IMG/VR virus record: IMGVR_UViG_3300027973_000261 | Coordinates: 1 to 20,566 of that record | DNA: 20,566 bases | From: a virus | Direction: 5' to 3' (one strand) | Shown here: in pieces, positions 9,794 to 16,725 of the stretch | How positions within the stretch are numbered: the first letter of the stretch is position 1 | Layout: each line of letters opens with the position of its first letter | The notes under the pieces: model-generated | What the model was told of the DNA's origin: nothing | Databases searched by the model: none | The model's input: the letters and a program-made list of their open reading frames with translations, nothing else | Program-made: the position numbers and the translations under genes

Positions 9794-9967
9794 ATGAAAA
9801 AGATAGAGATATATAAAAGTAAAAAACCTATTAAGGTTAAAAAAACAAAACTAAAACAACCAACAGTAGTAGATATTGACTTTAGTTCAATACATCAATT
9901 GATTGGAAATAAAACTATATTGGAACACACATTCCAATTAACCAAAAATGAATGCTTAAATGGCTAA
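9794..9967 (+). CDS. Small Lys-rich protein upstream of the tape measure
   Basis: A 57-residue protein that I do not recognise. The first ~25 residues are very basic (MKKIEIYKSKKPIKVKKTKL); the rest is mixed (VVDIDFSSIHQLIGNKTILE). I choose ATG 9794; the frame extends to 9719 only by overlapping the preceding gene with an implausible Cys/Asn-rich stretch. It overlaps the tape-measure start by eight bases (ATGGCTAA), which implies translational coupling. Genes directly before a tape measure often encode tail assembly chaperones, but this one is much shorter than usual and no convincing -1 slippery heptamer in the right phase was found. A truncated or minimal chaperone is possible but unproven. 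Confidence 0.6.
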   Translation: MKKIEIYKSKKPIKVKKTKLKQPTVVDIDFSSIHQLIGNKTILEHTFQLTKNECLNG

Positions 9968-12107
9968 GAAAATAGAAATAGAACTTGATGTAAAAGGTAA
10001 TATCGTTGAAAGCACAAAGAACTTAAAAGCTATGAAAATGGAGCTAAAAGGTCTTGATGTTGGTACTGCCGAGTTTAAGAAGTTATACAATCAAATTGAT
10101 GATTTAGAAGATAAAATCAAAGCGGGTAAAAACGTATCTAAGGATTGGATTGATACACTTGAAGGCGCGGGCGGACCAATAGGTATGTTAGGTGCTGGTT
10201 TAAACAAAGTTAAAGTTGCTACTCAATCATTTGGTGGTGCTTTAAAAGCAACTGGTATTGGTTTAATTGTTGCTTTAATTGGTGGATTAGTTGCTGCGTT
10301 TAGTCAGACAGAAGGGTCAATGAAAAAGTTGGAACCTTTGATGATTGCAATGGAACAAATCTTTGGTGGCATTATGGAGGCATTGCAGCCTCTTATAGAC
10401 GGTTTTATTGAGCTGGCCATACAAGTTATGCCTTACGTAACTAAAGCCTTTAAAGTGGTTTATTCTGCGGTTACAGCGGTATTCCAATCTTTAGGTAAAT
10501 TAGGTGGTGCAATAGTTAAATTATTCAAGGGAGATTTTAAAGGCGCTTGGGAAGATGCTAAGTCATCTGTAACAGCGTTTAGTGATAACTATGAAGCGGC
10601 TACAGAAAGATTTGATAAGGGTGCTAAGAAAATGACTAAAACCCAAAAGGAAAATCTTAAATCACAATCTGAAGCAGCTCAAAAAGCTTTGGATGAAAAG
10701 CTTAAAAGAATGGAAGCTGAAGATAAGATAGACGAAGCTACACTTGAAAAGATGAAAGCAGAAGCCTTGGCTTTAGCAGTTACAGAACAACAAAAATTAG
10801 ATGTAGAGAAAGCATTTGCTGATAAATCATATCAACTTAAAGCTGCTGAACTTAATGATAAGATGGCACTTTATAAGAAAGATAGCAATGAATATAAAGC
10901 ATTACAAGCAGATAAAATTAAATTAGATGCTGAATATGTTACCACAACTACAGCAAATAAAGCAAAACAAAAAGAAATTACCGATAAAGCTAATAAAGAT
11001 TTAATGGATGCTGAAATTCAGGCATTAAATCTTAAAAAGGCTGAAGGAACAATTAAAGAGGATGAATATCAGAAAGCAATATATGATATAAAGAAAAAAT
11101 ATTTAACAGATAAAAAAGATCTTATTGATGCTGAAATTGCATATGAAAATTATTTAACTGAACAAAAGAAAAAGAAAGTTGCGGAAGAAAGAAATATTGC
11201 ATTGTCATTAATTCAAGAACGATTAAATGAATTTGATAGATTAAATCAAATTAAACAAAATGATTATGATAAAGATTTAGAACGTTTAGCTCAAAAGAAA
11301 TTATTATTAGATGACGCTGAAAAATTAGAATTATCTAATACAGAACTTACTGAATATGAAAAAACTGTAATTAAACAGAAATATGCAGATAAAAGAAAAG
11401 AAATTACAGCTGAGGAAACTAAAACTGAAAAAGATTATTTTCAAGCACAAATTCAAGGTATAACACAAACCTTAGATTCATTAGCTTCGGTAACTTCAGC
11501 AGTTGCTTCCTTATATGATGAGGAGGCCAAAACAAGTAAAGATGCATTTGAAAAACGTAAAAAATTACAAATTGCAACTGCAATAATGTCAGCAGCTTCA
11601 GGTATTATTCAAATATTAACTCAACCATCTACCTTACCATCACCGTTTGATTGGATTGTAAAAGGTCTTAATGTAGTTGCTTTAGGTATTGCAACAGGTG
11701 TTAATATTGCTAAAATTAAAAGTACTTCATTTGAAAGTTCAGGAGGTGCAAGTTCTGCAGCATCAGCTGGTAATTCAGCAGCATCATTAGGAAAAAACTA
11801 TGGTGATGGTGGTATGATTGAAGGACCAAGACACGCACAAGGTGGGACATTAATTAATGCAGAAGGTGGTGAAGCGGTAATGACACGTGGTGCTGTAACT
11901 ATGTTTGGTCCATTATTATCGGCATTAAATCAATCAGGAGGTGGAACATCATTTGGTAACTCAATGGTATCATCATATGATAATCCAGCAAGAACAAATC
12001 CTGCGGCAGAACAACAACCAATGATAATGAAAACCTATGTGGTTTCAAACGAATTAACAACAGCAGCTGAAAAGCAGGCTAGATTAAAAGATTTAAGTAC
12101 ATTATAA
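9960..12107 (+). CDS. Tape measure protein
   Basis: A 715-residue protein that would set tail length and travel with the DNA at ejection. Residues 1-60 are a Lys/Glu-rich helix-forming start. Residues ~97-115 (ATGIGLIVALIGGLVAAFS) form a hydrophobic segment. Residues ~200-500 are Lys/Glu/Ala-rich and strongly coiled-coil. Residues ~537-590 are a second hydrophobic stretch (QIATAIMSAASGIIQIL). The C-terminal region has GDGGMIEGPRHAQGG and EGGEAVMTRGA, a signature common near tape-measure C-termini. By the usual rule of ~0.15 nm per residue the tail would be about 100 nm. It is shorter than many siphovirus tape measures. No lysozyme or peptidase domain is visible. It is followed after one base by the 42-aa gene. 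Confidence 0.85.
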   Translation: MAKKIEIELDVKGNIVESTKNLKAMKMELKGLDVGTAEFKKLYNQIDDLEDKIKAGKNVSKDWIDTLEGAGGPIGMLGAGLNKVKVATQSFGGALKATGIGLIVALIGGLVAAFSQTEGSMKKLEPLMIAMEQIFGGIMEALQPLIDGFIELAIQVMPYVTKAFKVVYSAVTAVFQSLGKLGGAIVKLFKGDFKGAWEDAKSSVTAFSDNYEAATERFDKGAKKMTKTQKENLKSQSEAAQKALDEKLKRMEAEDKIDEATLEKMKAEALALAVTEQQKLDVEKAFADKSYQLKAAELNDKMALYKKDSNEYKALQADKIKLDAEYVTTTTANKAKQKEITDKANKDLMDAEIQALNLKKAEGTIKEDEYQKAIYDIKKKYLTDKKDLIDAEIAYENYLTEQKKKKVAEERNIALSLIQERLNEFDRLNQIKQNDYDKDLERLAQKKLLLDDAEKLELSNTELTEYEKTVIKQKYADKRKEITAEETKTEKDYFQAQIQGITQTLDSLASVTSAVASLYDEEAKTSKDAFEKRKKLQIATAIMSAASGIIQILTQPSTLPSPFDWIVKGLNVVALGIATGVNIAKIKSTSFESSGGASSAASAGNSAASLGKNYGDGGMIEGPRHAQGGTLINAEGGEAVMTRGAVTMFGPLLSALNQSGGGTSFGNSMVSSYDNPARTNPAAEQQPMIMKTYVVSNELTTAAEKQARLKDLSTL

Positions 12108-12108
12108 T

Positions 12109-12237
12109 ATGGCAAAGCAAAAAGGAACAAGCAATAAAATATCCTTCGGTAAAAGAAAGACGGGTAAACATAATGGTAAAAAGTCCTATGGACCTAAATC
12201 ACAGAAACCTAAACGTTATTTAGGACAAGGTCGCTAA
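12109..12237 (+). CDS. Very basic 42-aa protein
   Basis: ATG 12109 follows the tape-measure stop after one base, in the context TAATATGG also seen at 2216. It encodes 42 residues starting MAKQKGTSNKISFGKRKTGK and ending KPKRYLGQGR, with about 14 Lys/Arg and no acidic residue. It would bind nucleic acid or acidic protein surfaces nonspecifically. I have an impression of similar short proteins ending in Y-[RL]-GQGR in phages of this kind but cannot name a function. Tight packing and a clean start and stop between two real genes argue that it is translated. Confidence 0.65.
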   Translation: MAKQKGTSNKISFGKRKTGKHNGKKSYGPKSQKPKRYLGQGR

Positions 12238-12256
12238 AATTTATATTTAATAATAT
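12238..12256 (+). promoter_or_regulatory. AT-rich intergenic motif abutting the protease gene
   Basis: Exact second copy of the 19-base motif at 8765-8783; the last two bases are the AT of the ATG at 12255. This is the only non-coding sequence between the 42-aa gene and the protease gene. No TTTG -33 element is found at a normal distance upstream, so a standard Bacteroidota promoter is not supported here. Confidence 0.45.
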
Positions 12257-14153
12257 GGTAAAGAACGAAAAAGTATTTGAACTGAGAATTGACGATGAGG
12301 ATGAGTTATCAGGTATTGATAGCATTTCTTTAGTTGATGAACCAGCCATTGAAGTAAATTGGGTGGCGTTCAAAAAAGAAAAACAACAAGATTTTCACAT
12401 TCCTGATGGCGAAGACCAAAAGTACATTGATAGATTAATGGCTATTGCTCAGGACGAACAGGAACTATTTGATGAAGGATGGGTGGTAGATAAAATAACC
12501 ATCGTTGGAGAAGATGAATTTGTTTCAACTAATCCTAATGGCCCATCAATGGAAGATGAAAAAGAATATAATGTACGTTATAAGTATATTTTAAATCCAC
12601 GTATTAAGGGACAAGGAGCCGTAATTCCGACGACTAGAGACTTTTGTAAGTCTTTGATTGCTAAGAATTATGTATGGCGTGTTGAGGATATGGATGCCAC
12701 TCAGAACGATTTTGGCGATAGTGCTATGGTTTGGAGAGGTGGTTACAATTGTAGACACGTATGGTCAAGAATAGAATATAAGAAAGATGCTACGATTATC
12801 AACAAAGCGTCTGTTAATAAGGGTAAAGTAACTATTGGTGGTTTTCCTACTGATATGATTCCTGATACAAGAGTATTAGGATATGATCAACCAGATACCA
12901 CAACAAGTGCTACATTGGCTAATCCTTCGCCATCAACTAAAAAAAATTTAGGATTATCTAAAGTATATGATTTTATTGCTCAAAAGGTTTCTATTGATTA
13001 TGACGATACTCTATCTACTGATCGTGGTAAGGCGCTGGCTAAAAGGCTATTACAAGAAGGGAAAGATGTATCAATAATTACAAGAAGACAATCAGATCAA
13101 TTAGACGAGGTTAGAAAGGTTGCTGATGATTTAGGTATTTCACAAGATAAAGTCCACGCAACGGACGGAAAATTGAAATGGGAGACTATTAAGAAATTAG
13201 GTATAGAAAAACATATTGATAATAACTCAAAAGAATTGGAAGCAATTTCTAAGAACTTGCCAAATGTTGAAACTGAGAAGTTTGACTATGAGGTAGGTGA
13301 TATTGGTGGATATGTTGATCCAGGAGTTTCTGGAAATACAATATCCAAATCTTTAACAAACCCAACAATGTTTGAAAGTTATTCTGATTATCCAGATAGT
13401 GTTAAGAATAATGCCAAGGCTGTGTTAAAATATGCTGAGGAAAATGGATGGGGTTCTTGCGGTACAGACGTAGGAAAACAACGTGCAAATCAATTAGCTA
13501 ATGGCGAACCTATTTCAGAAGATACCATCCGTAGAATGTATTCTTACTTATCAAGACACGCAGGTGATTTAGATAGTTCAAAGGGTTATGGTGACGGTTG
13601 TGGAAAATTGATGTATGATGCTTGGGGTGGTAAAACCGCATTATCTTGGGCTGAAAGTAAGATTAACACATTTGAAAAGGAAAAGATGGGTAAACAAAAG
13701 TTTGCTACAGATGAAGAAAAACGTGTTGTGGTAGGTCCTGCAATGATACCAGATTTAAGAATATTCCGTAAGGATAGCAAAGGCAATCCTTATTATGTGT
13801 ATTTCTCTTCTGATACCATAAAGATGATTGCTGAAAAATATATGCGTAATAAGTACATTGATAACAATGACGAGATGCATAATGGCAAAGCTGTATCTGA
13901 CGTATATGTTATTGAAAGCTGGATTAAAGAAGACGGTCAAGACAAATCTAACAAGTATGGTTATTCTGAGCTACCTGTTGGAACTTGGTTTGTATCAATG
14001 AAAGTAAGGAATGACGAGACCTGGAAAAAGGTTAAAGACGGTTATTTAAACGGGTTTAGTGTGTCTGGTTACTTTGAGGAAGTGGCATCATTCTGTATGG
14101 AAGAGATGTTCCTTAAACAAGTAATTGAAATATTAAACAACGTAAATGACTAA
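12255..14153 (+). CDS. XkdF-like prohead protease with inserted minor-head, HAD-like and WGG modules
   Basis: 632 residues, several times the usual length of an XkdF/Peptidase_S78_2 protein. Residues 1-~45 are a typical XkdF start (VFELRIDDEDELSGIDSISL, then VDEPAIEVNWVAF). Residues ~113-178 carry RDFC...RGGYNCRHVW, the pattern at the end of Mu-F-type minor head proteins. Residues ~240-330 have HAD-like motifs: DYDDT at 248-252, Thr276 after a hydrophobic strand, Lys306/Lys308, and DNN at 322-324. Residues 343-367 resemble the capsid N-terminus. Residues 373-467 hold a phage module (RANQLANGEPIS, RRMYSYLSRH, LMYDAWGG). Residues ~486-615 are the protease core, with His542 in DEMHNG and Ser602 in GFSVSG as candidate catalytic residues. 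It would cleave scaffold and capsid precursors in the procapsid. Which inserted domains remain active is unknown. Confidence 0.78.
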   Translation: MVKNEKVFELRIDDEDELSGIDSISLVDEPAIEVNWVAFKKEKQQDFHIPDGEDQKYIDRLMAIAQDEQELFDEGWVVDKITIVGEDEFVSTNPNGPSMEDEKEYNVRYKYILNPRIKGQGAVIPTTRDFCKSLIAKNYVWRVEDMDATQNDFGDSAMVWRGGYNCRHVWSRIEYKKDATIINKASVNKGKVTIGGFPTDMIPDTRVLGYDQPDTTTSATLANPSPSTKKNLGLSKVYDFIAQKVSIDYDDTLSTDRGKALAKRLLQEGKDVSIITRRQSDQLDEVRKVADDLGISQDKVHATDGKLKWETIKKLGIEKHIDNNSKELEAISKNLPNVETEKFDYEVGDIGGYVDPGVSGNTISKSLTNPTMFESYSDYPDSVKNNAKAVLKYAEENGWGSCGTDVGKQRANQLANGEPISEDTIRRMYSYLSRHAGDLDSSKGYGDGCGKLMYDAWGGKTALSWAESKINTFEKEKMGKQKFATDEEKRVVVGPAMIPDLRIFRKDSKGNPYYVYFSSDTIKMIAEKYMRNKYIDNNDEMHNGKAVSDVYVIESWIKEDGQDKSNKYGYSELPVGTWFVSMKVRNDETWKKVKDGYLNGFSVSGYFEEVASFCMEEMFLKQVIEILNNVND

Positions 14154-14178
14154 TTTTTTGGAATATATATGAAAATAC

Positions 14179-14190
14179 ATATTTAATAAT
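14179..14190 (+). promoter_or_regulatory. ATATTTAATAAT motif upstream of the scaffold gene
   Basis: Third copy of the AT-rich core, 32 bases before ATG 14223 and inside the 69-base gap after the protease gene. The rest of the leader is almost entirely A with few C or G (AATAAATAAAACAAACAAAA), as in strongly translated Bacteroidota genes. TTTTTTGG at 14154-14161 lies upstream but is slightly close for a -33 box. Confidence 0.4.
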
Positions 14191-14222
14191 AGAACGAATA
14201 AATAAAACAAACAAAATAGATT

Positions 14223-14978
14223 ATGTCAAATTCAAAAACCGCAATCGCTGAGATTAAAAAATTAATGAAGCAGTTTGGTTTCTTGGCTGATGATGCCGCT
14301 TTAAAGTCTTTCAAATTGGAAGACAATACTATTTTACAAACTTCTGATTTAAAGGTTGGAGAGAAAATCTCTAAGATTAATGAGGCTTTTGAACAAGTAG
14401 TTTTAGAAGATGGTAAATTCAGATTAGTTGAAAACTTTGAAATAGAAGTGGCAAACGGAGAAATTAAATCTGTAAAAGAGATTTTTATTGATGCAAAATT
14501 AGCTGACGGAACAGTAGTTAAAGTTGAAGGTGATACTCTTTTAGAGGGTGCTAAAGTTGTTGTAGTTACCGCAGATGCAGAAATTCCTGCACCAGATGGT
14601 GTACACGAACTTGAGGACGGAACCAAGATTGAAACTAAAGATGGTATTATTGCTAGAGTTGAAGAAGTAATGGTAGATGAAATGCCTAAAGAGGCAGCTC
14701 CAATGGCTCCAGCAAATGACGCACCAGCAACAGAAGGCAAAGAAGTAGAAGTAGAAATGTTAGAAATGTTAAAAGACTTTATAAAGAAAATGTCTGAAAA
14801 AATGTCTAATATGGAAAACAATTACAATTCATTACAAAATGAATTTAAAGCATTCAAGAAAGAACCAGCAGCAAAACCTATTGCTAACGGAAAAACTGAG
14901 AGGTTTAATAATGTTTCAAATGATGATCTAGATGATAAAATATCTATGATTATGGCAATGAGAAACTCAAACAAATAA
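14223..14978 (+). CDS. Scaffold-like acidic protein with DGT repeats
   Basis: A 251-residue acidic protein between protease and capsid genes, the position of a scaffold. The N-terminal ~150 residues hold tandem short beta repeats (KLEDNTILQTSDLKVGEKI; KLADGTVVKVEGDTLLEGAK; ELEDGTKIETKDGIIARVEE). A Pro/Ala-rich acidic linker follows (PKEAAPMAPANDAPATEG). Residues ~175-215 are a coiled coil (EMLEMLKDFIKKMSEKMSNM). The C-terminus is charged, ending MIMAMRNSNK, which could be the capsid-binding helix. The role inferred is to guide capsid assembly and then be degraded by the upstream protease. No catalytic residues are visible. An antisense open frame over this gene is a mirror of its composition and is not a gene. 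Confidence 0.65.
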   Translation: MSNSKTAIAEIKKLMKQFGFLADDAALKSFKLEDNTILQTSDLKVGEKISKINEAFEQVVLEDGKFRLVENFEIEVANGEIKSVKEIFIDAKLADGTVVKVEGDTLLEGAKVVVVTADAEIPAPDGVHELEDGTKIETKDGIIARVEEVMVDEMPKEAAPMAPANDAPATEGKEVEVEMLEMLKDFIKKMSEKMSNMENNYNSLQNEFKAFKKEPAAKPIANGKTERFNNVSNDDLDDKISMIMAMRNSNK

Positions 14979-15005
14979 TTAAAATAAAACAAAAAAATTA
15001 AAATT

Positions 15006-15983
15006 ATGAAAATTTTATCAAGAGAACAATTCGCATATGACGTATCAACTATCGGTGGATATGTTGACCAAGTTGGTGGTGAATTATTATCAAAAGCACT
15101 TATTGGTGCAACAACTCCTAAATACGTAAATGTACGTTTAGGTATTAAAGGTACTCAAGCATTGAACTTACTTAACTCAACTGCTTACTTCCAAGACGGA
15201 ACTTGTGGATGGAATCCATCTGGTACAACAACTTATACTCAACACAATATCACAACTTGTGCAGAGAAATACAATGAAGCACTTTGTTACAAAGATCTAT
15301 TTGACACTTATCAGTCAATGTTGATGGCTCCAGGTCAAACTCAAGAATCTGTTCCATTTGAACAACAAATCGCTGATTTAAAAGTTAAGCAAATTCAACA
15401 AAGAATTGAGCAACAATTATGGCAAAACACAACCGCTGGTGGTGGATGTTTTAATGGTTTCGCTTTGTTAATTTCTCAATCAACTGGTAACACTTATGCA
15501 AGTGCAGTAGCATCTTCTAGTGGTACAACTTTCTCAAGTTCTGCTGCTTACGGTGTATCTGGTAACCCAATCACTGAGATTGACAAATTAATTAACGTAT
15601 TAGATGACAACGCAATGAGCCGTGAGGACTTAAGAGTGTTTATGTCTTATGCTAACTTCAGATTATATGTTCAAGCGTTAACTCGTGCTAACTTCTTCCA
15701 AAACTATATCGGTTCAACTGATATTACTGGAATGATGGAAGCAACTCAACCAAACACTAACGTTAAAGTAATCCCTACAATTGGTTTGAACGGTTCTAAC
15801 CAAGTTGTAATCGGACCTGCTGAATATATGGTAGTTGGTTTTGACTTGTTATCAGATCACGAAAAATTAGTTATCTGGTATTCTAAAGATTTTGATGAAT
15901 TGAGATTACGTGCAAACTACAACTATGGTGCGACTATCGCAACATTTGGTACAACCAAGTATTTTGCAACTAACGGATTATAA
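15006..15983 (+). CDS. Major capsid protein (HK97-fold, probable)
   Basis: 325 residues with the size, composition and position of an HK97-fold major capsid protein. A helical N-arm (MKILSREQFAYDVSTIGGYV) is followed by a Cys/Thr-containing loop region, a helix (PFEQQIADLKVKQIQQRIEQ), a Ser/Gly-rich loop, a spine-like helix with AMSREDLRVFMSYANFRLYV, and a C-terminal beta part (PAEYMVVGFDLLSDHEKLVI; RANYNYGATIATFGTTKYF). The codon choice (AAC, TTC, ATC, CGT) is visibly more selective than in its neighbours, suggesting high expression. The leader is A-rich with no Shine-Dalgarno. No long N-terminal delta domain is seen, consistent with a separate scaffold gene just upstream. A hairpin lies 15 bases after the stop. 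Confidence 0.78.
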   Translation: MKILSREQFAYDVSTIGGYVDQVGGELLSKALIGATTPKYVNVRLGIKGTQALNLLNSTAYFQDGTCGWNPSGTTTYTQHNITTCAEKYNEALCYKDLFDTYQSMLMAPGQTQESVPFEQQIADLKVKQIQQRIEQQLWQNTTAGGGCFNGFALLISQSTGNTYASAVASSSGTTFSSSAAYGVSGNPITEIDKLINVLDDNAMSREDLRVFMSYANFRLYVQALTRANFFQNYIGSTDITGMMEATQPNTNVKVIPTIGLNGSNQVVIGPAEYMVVGFDLLSDHEKLVIWYSKDFDELRLRANYNYGATIATFGTTKYFATNGL

Positions 15984-15998
15984 TACCTCCAAAAAAAC

Positions 15999-16019
15999 TG
16001 GTGGGTGAAAGTCCCACCA
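15999..16019 (+). other. RNA hairpin after the capsid gene
   Basis: Perfect 7-bp stem TGGTGGG/CCCACCA with loop TGAAAGT, 15 bases after the capsid stop and 38 bases before the next ATG. No U-tract follows, so full termination is unlikely. It more likely stabilises or attenuates the capsid mRNA. A GTG inside the stem opens a frame into the next gene, but that is not a credible start. Confidence 0.55.
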
Positions 16020-16030
16020 TATTTAAAAAT
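16019..16030 (+). promoter_or_regulatory. ATATTTAAAAAT motif variant before the tube gene
   Basis: One-mismatch variant of the ATATTTAATAAT core, immediately after the hairpin and 27 bases before ATG 16058. The remaining leader is A/T only apart from two C residues and ends AATAATATG, again like the other gene starts. Confidence 0.35.
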
Positions 16031-16057
16031 AAACTAAAAAAATTAATATACAATAAT

Positions 16058-16597
16058 ATGAGTTGTTACATATCTTCAGGTGTTCAATTAGGATGTTCTG
16101 ACGGAATTGGTGGTATTAAGAAAATCTACGTTGTGGGTGGTGCAACAGGTGAAGTTACAGGTTATACATATGACGCTGACGGTGCTATTACAGGTGCTAC
16201 TTCAACTACTGGAACTACTTTGTACGGATTTGAATTAAAAAGAAATACAAGTTCTTTATCTCAAAATGTTCAAAAATCATTTGAGAACGGAACTATCTTC
16301 TTTGAGCAAGTTCTTACTGCAATACTTTTCAAATATGACCAAGACAAGAGAAACCAATTGAAGATCTTATCACAAAACGACCAAATACAAATCGTTGCAA
16401 TTGACCAAAATGATGTTCAATATCTTTTAGGCCAAGTTAATGGAATGTATTTGAGTGGTGGTTCTGCCGCTACAGGTACTGCGTTCGGTGATCGCAATGG
16501 ATTTGAGCTAATTTTTACGGGAAGCGAACAAGAACCAGCAAGAGTTATTGAGGGTGCTTTAGCTACAGTATTTTCTGGTGCTACAATTAGTGGGTAA
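16058..16597 (+). CDS. Probable tail tube / major tail protein
   Basis: A 179-residue protein starting MSCYISSGVQLGCSDGIGGI. I recognise this opening from a family found next to capsid genes in Bacteroidota phages. It is beta-rich with a central helix (QNVQKSFENGTIFFEQVLTA) and ends NGFELIFTGSEQEPARVIEG, a layout compatible with the tail tube fold (beta barrel plus one helix, then a C-terminal strand). Codon use is selective, as in the capsid gene, consistent with an abundant protein. The start is ATG 16058: an upstream GTG at 16001 would add 19 residues encoded by the hairpin and leader. A strong terminator follows at 16649. Alternatives are a head decoration or another abundant structural protein. 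No sheath gene was recognised, so a flexible siphovirus-like tail is favoured. Confidence 0.55.
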   Translation: MSCYISSGVQLGCSDGIGGIKKIYVVGGATGEVTGYTYDADGAITGATSTTGTTLYGFELKRNTSSLSQNVQKSFENGTIFFEQVLTAILFKYDQDKRNQLKILSQNDQIQIVAIDQNDVQYLLGQVNGMYLSGGSAATGTAFGDRNGFELIFTGSEQEPARVIEGALATVFSGATISG

Positions 16598-16648
16598 ATA
16601 GTAGGTCTTTGCTGACTGAATATTCTATATCTAAATCCAAATGGAATT

Positions 16649-16670
16649 GGGGCTTCGCGGCCCCTTTTTC
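16649..16670 (+). terminator. Rho-independent terminator after the tube gene
   Basis: Stem GGGGC/GCCCC, extendable by a T-G pair, with a TTCGCG loop, followed directly by TTTTTC. It separates the protease-scaffold-capsid-tube unit from the portal unit. It is far more GC-rich than its surroundings. Confidence 0.88.
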
Positions 16671-16696
16671 TATTGTATCAATTCAATTTCATTTTT

Positions 16697-16711
16697 TTTA
16701 TATTTATTATT
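16697..16711 (+). promoter_or_regulatory. Candidate promoter/leader for the portal unit
   Basis: TTTATATTTATTATT shares its first 10 bases with the recurrent AT-rich motif and lies 15 bases before ATG 16726, just after a strong terminator. A new transcript is therefore expected to start here. A TTG at 16673-16675 is 23 bases upstream of TATATTTA, at the long end for a Bacteroidota -33/-7 pair, and the -7 box lacks its final G. Confidence 0.4.
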
Positions 16712-16725
16712 ATAGACAACACATT

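Noticed and set aside
9815-9855. Possible -1 frameshift site in A-runs before the tape measure
   Set aside because: The A-rich runs are not in the X-XXY-YYZ phase relative to the 57-aa frame, and no overlapping downstream frame of useful length was found.
12390-13710. Intein as explanation for the split protease
   Set aside because: No Cys/Ser at the upstream junction, no His-Asn followed by Cys/Ser/Thr at the downstream junction, and the inserted modules are phage and HAD-like motifs rather than intein blocks.
14183-14821. A 212-codon open frame on the minus strand over the scaffold gene
   Set aside because: It is antisense to a well-formed acidic protein. Its Ser/Ile/Phe-rich composition is what reading Glu/Lys codons backwards gives, and it has no plausible start region or neighbours.
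16001-16057. GTG-initiated N-terminal extension of the tube gene
   Set aside because: It would translate the post-capsid hairpin and A-rich leader; MSCYISSG at 16058 matches the family start.
16609-16725. Upstream extension of the 124-aa gene
   Set aside because: The extension contains the terminator stem and T-run and gives an implausible Phe/Tyr/His-rich sequence; ATG 16726 gives a clean start.
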